Assembly: GCA_030429565.1 (NCBI GenBank)
Contig: JAUIFE010000045.1
Location: forward strand, 1-37,092
Length of the DNA stretch: 37,092 bases
Source of the DNA: Holophagae bacterium
GTDB taxonomy: Bacteria; Acidobacteriota; Holophagae; Acanthopleuribacterales; Acanthopleuribacteraceae
Reading direction: 5' to 3'
Below, in pieces: positions 33,101-37,092 of the stretch. Numbering within the stretch: position 1 is the first letter of the stretch; each line of letters starts with the position of its first letter. The notes under the pieces are model-generated. The model made no database searches. It was given only the letters and a program-made list of their open reading frames with translations, and was not told the origin of the DNA. A program made the position numbers and the translations under genes.

Positions 33101-33779
33101 CAATACCGGTGTGCTACTGGAAAGCTCCAACGCGGAGACCTGGACACCGCTCAACGCTAGCGATCTGACCTGCCGCATCTATGGTTACGACTTCCAAAGC
33201 TCCGGCGTGCTCCAGTTCCGCCCTATCACCGGTGTCCAGTTCTCCGAAATGAACGTTGACGAGTATTCTGCGATTCCCGAAGGCACAGCCATCAATTGGG
33301 AAGCCTCGACTGACGGCGGCCTCACTTGGGACGCCTTGGTTCCGGCTGAGGAAGAGAAGTTGCCGAACATCGCCGACCAGGTACTGGTTCGCGCACGCTT
33401 CACGGGCAGCCAATCCAACGACACGCCTGCTCTCAACCACAAGGATGTGGCCCTGGTTGGTTTCCTCAACGATATCGAAGGCACCTACCTCTCGCGGGAA
33501 AACGCCATGGCGCAGACCGTAGCAAGCACCAAACTTTACGTTCAAATGGATGTGCCCAGTGCAACCACGGTTCGTTGGTTTGCCAGCAACGACGGCGGCG
33601 AAACCTGGGAGCCTTGTGTGTTGGAGGACACGCGCGAAATCGACCACGAGTGGACCGAGTACACCTTTGGTTGCGCCTTCCTCGATCCGACAGGGAAGCG
33701 AGTCCGTTATAAAGCCGAAATGACCGGCACACCGCTGGTAATTCCGCGCATTCACAGCCTCGGCGCCACGCTGAGTTAA
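30186..33779 (+). CDS. Large DUF4815-like tail protein/adhesin
   Basis: The start is CTG at 30186, seven bases after AGGAG; it gives 1197 residues beginning (M)SISRDTFSEENNYKMIRFHQDRDLLDSELNELQ, the family-type opening with F-x-E-x-x-N-Y and D-x-E-L-N-E. The first ATG at 30231 would cut this off. The N-terminal part is the DUF4815-like domain. About 370-470 has fibronectin-like strands (YYYFVTAFDSDGETAF; GALGYRIYRAV). About 725-800 looks like an IPT/Ig-like domain (GRRGQTGIAVTGAGF). A Val/Arg-rich heptad-like strand is near 810-845. The last part has WxASxDGGxTW units (two). It probably forms an outer baseplate/fibre protein. Confidence 0.8.
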   Translation: MSISRDTFSEENNYKMIRFHQDRDLLDSELNELQAVSRHERTKFTDVIFKQGAIIAGLSITKTGNVLDVAPGVVYIQGSIEAVPGATLVFDPAKTSGYDYVWVELLTYNYGYNQDAVLINPATGEPTAEREKWVLALRDHDTANQTLPNNVVARVTVPIYKFDRDTDLVEATVIEKSNLYISDLLGTLPGNRITVSSIREDQLSFAAAEGLGSLLQNLAERTHDQAGSYLTAGLDSFLGESETDGRHVITNAGRAYIQGYRLQRDLPTSTWIPKSTATKLVRGEQKTFVPSQRRYALNSRPLKETSQCEAIVEIVANVTRGSVGGGEDLLSPNPVVNILEVSQGATVFEPGVDWQQSGNMVDWLGTGNEPGIGTTYTVRWTYAKQMTKGIDYVDGGWFGEENHPAPATYYYFVTAFDSDGETAFITGRVVSRDTAAGELNVISWLPVAGALGYRIYRAVQNTENVDFQRIAEVGQGTISYIDDGVDVAQPLNPPIEGGGNVDLPRVAGLAVGLGNLSVINFGRDTVGDPPVPGSNCSIDYEYYLARRDIIYATAHDIKRLEGPPSDNPKDPVVPEGSLGLCVIDCPPNSTEMSVQNFGLSRVNMEQLHKLMADVEALKYNDARAQMNNELQNRTAQSKKGVYSDDFSNEAQSDVFHDDWSARINGTLQFVSPDRSVDPYLLEVDEGASTVMLKGSLALLPGQERVLVSQLDWSEDKNINPYAVFEAPEPSIGITPNIGRRGQTGIAVTGAGFTPRSTDITVRCDGTVVATGIVADEAGRANASFVIPSNATEGSRVVEMSEGSNRAETQLRINQPEVITRIQRVTVERVVVRNRTVVQTRIVRVPVVQVLWRTQTRSVRRDPLAQTFSFPVNRVVSAVGLHFTYKDATIPVTIQIRGVTTGLPNDVVLAEKVLAPSEVNLGRETKVVFDDPVYANANTSYAVVLLTNSTNYRVRIATLGQAGQNGVITSQAYNTGVLLESSNAETWTPLNASDLTCRIYGYDFQSSGVLQFRPITGVQFSEMNVDEYSAIPEGTAINWEASTDGGLTWDALVPAEEEKLPNIADQVLVRARFTGSQSNDTPALNHKDVALVGFLNDIEGTYLSRENAMAQTVASTKLYVQMDVPSATTVRWFASNDGGETWEPCVLEDTREIDHEWTEYTFGCAFLDPTGKRVRYKAEMTGTPLVIPRIHSLGATLS

Positions 33780-33789
33780 GGAGGGGCCG

Positions 33790-34041
33790 ATAGAAACACG
33801 ACGAAAAGGTGGCATGACTGAGTTCATTCCGACGCTTGCGGAGAAACGCGACAGCCTGATCCGAGATCACTTCTTCAACCTGCTTGAAAACCTAGATGAA
33901 CGCTTAGGCAGGTTGGAAACCGAGGCTGGTTTGCCATTAAACGCTTCTCACCGTTTCAAACGATTGCTCCTCAGTATTCGACAGGAAGAGGCTTGGAACC
34001 AAGCACTCCAAGGAGCCCGTCCCAGTAAAACCGATAAATAG
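33790..34041 (+). CDS. Small helical protein ending the phage operon
   Basis: ATA at 33790 follows a perfect AAGGAGG by five bases and gives 83 residues. ATG at 33814 gives 75 residues with a weaker AAGG four bases before it. The protein is charged and helical (LAEKRDSLIRDHFFNLLENLDERLGRLETE) and may form a coiled coil. It is the last gene before the terminator. Function is unknown; the true start is undecided. Confidence 0.6.
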   Translation: METRRKGGMTEFIPTLAEKRDSLIRDHFFNLLENLDERLGRLETEAGLPLNASHRFKRLLLSIRQEEAWNQALQGARPSKTDK

Positions 34042-34058
34042 ATCATGTTAACTATCAG

Positions 34059-34088
34059 AGGCCTTCGTCAACAGCGAGGGCCTTTTTT
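34059..34088 (+). terminator. Intrinsic terminator of the phage late operon
   Basis: A nine-base stem (AGGCCTTCG with CGAGGGCCT, one G.T pair) with a seven-base loop is followed by six T residues. It lies 18 bases after the last + strand gene. Confidence 0.88.
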
Positions 34089-34113
34089 GAATCGGGATGA
34101 CTTCTTTAATCTG

Positions 34114-34593
34114 CTAAATTAACAGTTCCGTGTAATGAACAAGTATCTCATTACGTAGGAACTCTAACCTTCCCAATAATGCGAAAATGTTTTCAGGATC
34201 TGGGTCCGCGTCTACCGGAGGGCATTTACTCAAGTCACCTCCACTTTTCGCGGTCTCACACCAATCAAGCATAGCGTTTAAATAAATATCTAAAGCGCAT
34301 GCAGGATTGGGTGCCTCGTCAACAGCTATGTATAGTTGTGGCAAATCACCGACTACTACCCAAACTAAGCCATCAACATCATTCACATTAGAAGATATTT
34401 CAAAAAGAAAAACCCCAAAAATGGCACCCACGCCAAAGCCAAAGAAGGATTTTTTTATTCCAGTACACCATCGAAAAGCGGACAAAAAATCAGTCGCTTC
34501 ATCGAGAAGTTCCTTCAGCAGTTCTGTATCCTCAGGGGAGTCCCCCTTCATTTGTTCGCTTGGCACAACCGTTCCCCAGTTGATCTTCGGCAT
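34114..34593 (-). CDS. Immunity-like protein (unnamed family)
   Basis: This 159-residue protein contains FLSAFRWCTGIKKSFFGFGVGAIFGVFLFEI and VVVGDLPQLYIAVDEAPNPACALDIYLNAMLDWCETA, ending LGRLEFLRNEIL. I recall this pattern from small proteins found near RHS and other polymorphic toxins, but cannot give a family name. It has a short hydrophobic stretch but no clear membrane protein character. It stands with two other immunity-like genes after the toxin. The start is ATG with a purine-rich upstream sequence. Confidence 0.7.
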   Translation of the reverse strand: MPKINWGTVVPSEQMKGDSPEDTELLKELLDEATDFLSAFRWCTGIKKSFFGFGVGAIFGVFLFEISSNVNDVDGLVWVVVGDLPQLYIAVDEAPNPACALDIYLNAMLDWCETAKSGGDLSKCPPVDADPDPENIFALLGRLEFLRNEILVHYTELLI

Positions 34594-34789
34594 CTCTTAC
34601 CTTCTGTTTTGATTTTAGTCACCCTTAAAGGTTACCCGGCAAAATGGGTTTGAAATTATGCATTTGCACAGTTCCCACGTGAAATTTTATCTTCACAATT
34701 ACCCTTCACTGATGCAACAAAAAATTTAAGACTTTCATCGCAGACTAAACAGCAACAACAAACTTTAAAAAATCTTCGAACACCTGGCT
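34594..34789. other. Gap with no recognised feature
   Basis: This is 196 bases of AT-rich spacer between two immunity-like genes, presumably holding the promoter/leader of the first. I see no repeat, hairpin or RNA gene. Confidence 0.5.
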
Positions 34790-35317
34790 TTATTCATGGA
34801 TACCATCGATGGCTTCTTGATTCCAAAACACACGGGTTAACTCAGGATACTTTTGAAAGTAATCCTTTTTATTGTCCGGCCATACGACATGTATCTCTGG
34901 CTTCTTTTGAAACACTACCTTTTCGTAAAACTCATCTTCATCCCCACCTTTAGCCTCGTATACACAGAGAGGAAGGAGAACCATTTCGGATTCATGAATC
35001 TGATCAACAGCATCCTTTCTAAGCCAGGTTGCGATACTTTCGGGATCCCGGATTGCGTTAAAAAATCTTTCGCGACCTGACAAAACAAGCCAAGATAAAA
35101 AATCGTCAAACACATCATCCGAAACATAGCTCAGAATTATAAAGCAAGCCTCTAACATAGGGACAGTATAAGCCTTCACCAGCATCACATTGAGATGATT
35201 CTTAAACATAACGATCTCTTCCAAATCAAGCTCAAGTAAAAAACCCTCAAGACCACCAGGGTTTTCTCCATCTTTATTCGCATTATCGATTAAACCCCAA
35301 AAAGAAGCTTCATCCAT
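34790..35317 (-). CDS. DUF4240 family protein (probable immunity gene)
   Basis: This 175-residue protein begins MDEASFWGLIDNAN and carries the family core SDDVFDDFLSWLVLSGRERFFNAIRDPES, so the family call is fairly safe. DUF4240 proteins often occur beside polymorphic toxins, where they may act as antidotes. It is separated from the RraB-like gene by a terminator, so it is a separate transcription unit. The RBS GGAGAG precedes the ATG. Confidence 0.85.
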   Translation of the reverse strand: MDEASFWGLIDNANKDGENPGGLEGFLLELDLEEIVMFKNHLNVMLVKAYTVPMLEACFIILSYVSDDVFDDFLSWLVLSGRERFFNAIRDPESIATWLRKDAVDQIHESEMVLLPLCVYEAKGGDEDEFYEKVVFQKKPEIHVVWPDNKKDYFQKYPELTRVFWNQEAIDGIHE

Positions 35318-35363
35318 CTTGTTTCACTCTCCGTTCATAAAATTCTATTCTTATACAGACATA

Positions 35364-35391
35364 CTTAAAAGAAGCCCGCCGAGGCGGGCTC
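35364..35391 (-). terminator. Intrinsic terminator after the RraB-like gene
   Basis: AGCCCGCC and GGCGGGCT (35373-35390) form a perfect palindrome with a very tight loop. On the - strand TTCTTTTAAG follows. It ends the toxin/RraB transcript. Confidence 0.8.
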
Positions 35392-35395
35392 CAGA

Positions 35396-35740
35396 TCAGG
35401 GTTGAGCATTATTTCCAAATGAACCGAATCCATCACAATAGCCACCGTAAGGCTTAGCTAAATCGCTTAAAACCATTTCGGTTTTTGTGATTTCAACATG
35501 GTCGGCCATCATCATTTTCGAAGCATAGCAAGTCCACTCACCTGTTTCACTATCTACTTCGACTTTTGCTTGAAAACCTAAGATCTTTACCTGGACAGCA
35601 ATTTTTTCTCCTGCTTCTTGACTAGGAACAGCAATGAAAAAATCTATGTCCATTGGTCGGTTTAAATCGAAACCACTCTGAAGAAATCGCCTCAATGCGT
35701 CTCCAGTAGCATCACTTGGAATGTTGATCAAATCAGCCAC
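35396..35740 (-). CDS. RraB family protein (candidate immunity to the RHS toxin)
   Basis: This 114-residue protein matches the RraB (regulator of ribonuclease activity B) family: DALRRFLQSGFDLNRPMDIDFFIAVPS, then GEWTCYASKMMMADHVEITKTE and LAKPYGGYCDGFG. In E. coli RraB inhibits RNase E. Here it follows the toxin gene by 96 bases, the usual place for the cognate immunity gene, so it may neutralise the nuclease-like toxin. The start is GTG with a weak RBS. Confidence 0.85.
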   Translation of the reverse strand: MADLINIPSDATGDALRRFLQSGFDLNRPMDIDFFIAVPSQEAGEKIAVQVKILGFQAKVEVDSETGEWTCYASKMMMADHVEITKTEMVLSDLAKPYGGYCDGFGSFGNNAQP

Positions 35741-35836
35741 CTTGGTAAGTTAAAAGATCTAAATTTTCACCTGAAAAACTCGCCAGGATCAAGATTACTC
35801 CCATACCATTGTTCTGAAAAGTGAAATCAGAGTGCT

Positions 35837-37092
35837 TCAAAGCTCACCATCCTCTTCGCGGTATTTTTTTCCTGGGGATTCCTTGATGTTGTAATTGCCA
35901 GGATCCTTGGGTCCACCAGCTGCATCCAATCGACGAGACTCATCTTTGTAAGCCTCTCTCTCATCTTTAGATGGAGTCCAATCCGTGCTGGTATGGGGAT
36001 CATTATGCTCCCTTGCTTTTTGCCGACCGGATTCCTGGGACCTTTTTTTGGACCCCTTTCCATTGTAGACTTTACCACTCTCGTGTGTGTTGGTGTAGGA
36101 TCCTGTCTGATTTTGGTTCGGCTTCTTAGGCCCTAAATTATTTGTATTACAGGAATTATGGACCCAAAAACCGCCAACACCGACAAAATAAGTGTGGAAG
36201 TTACGGACCTCAAAATTAAAAACCCATTCTGCCACTTTCCAGCGTCTGTTCCCGTGAACTTCAACCCAGCCTGACCTTGACCACACTTTTTGGCCTTGAA
36301 CCAGATCACCAGCAGCAACCCATAACCCAGGCTCAGCCCAGAAGGGATGCTCTGCCGTAGCCTGAACTTCAGAAGGATTTCCATCGGAATCGATAAAGGT
36401 CAACGCGTGAAGCAAATCTGCATCACGCTGAAACAGGCGAGTAACCTCCTGCCAATCCTCTAGACCCGACAGATCATCACGACTCCAGACCCAATCCCCT
36501 ACTTCGATCTGGTCGATGGGAATCAAACCGCGTTCTGTCAGTACCAAGGTTCCTGCTGGAAAGCACTTAGTTGGCTTTGGAGGATCAAGCGTCGGCTTTT
36601 TCGGTTTTCGGCCAGGGACAGGAATAGGGATGTACTCACCGATAACGTTTTCTCCAACCTCTTTGACGAACTCTTTAGCAACCACTTTGACAACAGAACC
36701 ACCTAATTGAGCGGCAGCCTTCAGGGCGCCACCGCCGAACGCACCAGCGACGGCACTACCACCAACACTGCCCCAGGAAACCTTTTTAATATCACCGCCA
36801 TTCACGATGAGCTGGCCAACCAGGTCTGCACCGCCTCCGACTACCGCACCGGCAACGTGCCACACCCATTCACCCTGAGGATCCACACCCAATGTCGGAC
36901 TGTTGTCAACATAGGTGTAAAGGTTGAGCTGGCCAGGATCGGCCAAACGCTCCAAAGTAATGGTCACCGGGTCTGGTTGAAGAAAACGGCCGTACCGGTT
37001 GGAATAGCTGCGGGACTTCATCCAGGTTAAATCGCTATCGGCCAAACCCTGGTGGCCGGTGAAACCACGCCCGATTGGTACACAGGCCATGT
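35837..37092 (-). CDS. RHS protein, C-terminal part, with Hint domain and GIY-YIG-like toxin
   Basis: The frame is open to the window edge, so the gene is partial; 417 codons are visible from an internal ATG at 37090. It has the end of the RHS core (YSNRYGRFLQPDP, NLYTYVDNSPTLGVDPQGE), a Gly/Ala-rich linker, and then a Hint/pretoxin domain at about 36155-36568 (CFPAGTLVLTERGLIPIDQI, AEHPFW, ending VHNSC) that should release the tail by self-cleavage. The last ~105 residues have GSYTNTHESGKVYNGKG, a GIY-YIG-like strand pair, then an Arg-rich helix, KDE and NYN, fitting the catalytic order of GIY-YIG/URI nucleases. It is likely a secreted antibacterial nuclease. Confidence 0.85.
   Translation of the reverse strand, partial: MACVPIGRGFTGHQGLADSDLTWMKSRSYSNRYGRFLQPDPVTITLERLADPGQLNLYTYVDNSPTLGVDPQGEWVWHVAGAVVGGGADLVGQLIVNGGDIKKVSWGSVGGSAVAGAFGGGALKAAAQLGGSVVKVVAKEFVKEVGENVIGEYIPIPVPGRKPKKPTLDPPKPTKCFPAGTLVLTERGLIPIDQIEVGDWVWSRDDLSGLEDWQEVTRLFQRDADLLHALTFIDSDGNPSEVQATAEHPFWAEPGLWVAAGDLVQGQKVWSRSGWVEVHGNRRWKVAEWVFNFEVRNFHTYFVGVGGFWVHNSCNTNNLGPKKPNQNQTGSYTNTHESGKVYNGKGSKKRSQESGRQKAREHNDPHTSTDWTPSKDEREAYKDESRRLDAAGGPKDPGNYNIKESPGKKYREEDGEL

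Noticed and set aside
33114..33827. 237-codon frame on the - strand opposite the DUF4815-like gene
   Set aside because: It is long because of GC bias, but antisense to a convincing gene and with no recognisable protein features.
34059..35391. Possible phage attachment site at the phage/toxin boundary
   Set aside because: No direct repeat or tRNA end is visible here. The other prophage end lies outside the window, so it cannot be supported.

Overview
This window looks like most of the late (structural) half of a contractile-tailed prophage, followed on the opposite strand by the 3' end of a bacterial RHS polymorphic-toxin locus. No rRNA, tRNA, ribosomal-protein or other taxon-marking gene is present, so the host cannot be named. 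The RHS/Hint toxin, the RraB-like protein, the exported M15 muramyl-peptidase and the two holin-like proteins suggest a Gram-negative bacterium of middling GC. Terminase, integrase and early genes are absent and probably lie to the left of the window, where a reading frame is cut by position 1.

Layout, left to right on the + strand. (1) 1-9210 is the head module: a cut upstream gene, a small unknown gene, portal, MuF-type minor head protein with SAP-like repeats, a 443-base non-coding block holding five ~89-base promoter-like repeats, a three-part fusion (D12-class adenine methyltransferase, prohead protease, scaffold) with a nested scaffold start, a putative decoration protein, the major capsid protein and head-completion proteins. 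(2) 9287-17836 is the tail shaft: terminator-like protein, sheath, tube, tail-assembly chaperone with a canonical -1 frameshift heptamer, tape measure, CIS-tube-type protein and LysM protein. (3) 17945-18220 is an AT-richer inserted gene followed by a hairpin (moron-like). (4) 18275-22802 is hub and spike (gpD-like, gpV/gp5-like, PAAR) interleaved with lysis-type genes (M15 peptidase, two holin-like proteins) and a family 2 glycosyltransferase. (5) 22811-34041 holds baseplate wedge proteins (gp25, gp6/J-like, gpI-like), candidate fibre and adhesin genes and a large DUF4815-like protein, ending at a strong intrinsic terminator (34059-34088).

The tail resembles extracellular contractile injection systems in having the CIS-tube/LysM pair, a separate PAAR and gp25/J-type wedge genes. 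The complete head module and the lysis genes argue for a real phage. Nearly all genes abut or overlap, so they probably form one or two long late transcripts. The promoter-like core occurs once before the portal gene and five times before the protease/capsid genes, which would give capsid genes an extra transcriptional boost.

The right end (34114-37092, - strand, convergent with the phage) carries the end of an RHS protein with a Hint domain and a C-terminal GIY-YIG-like toxin. After it come three immunity-like genes: an RraB family protein, a DUF4240 protein and an unnamed immunity-like family. The most notable features are the promoter array, the methyltransferase-protease-scaffold fusion, the frameshift chaperone, and repeated use of near-cognate start codons (CTG, ATT, ATC, possibly ATA) behind strong ribosome binding sites.
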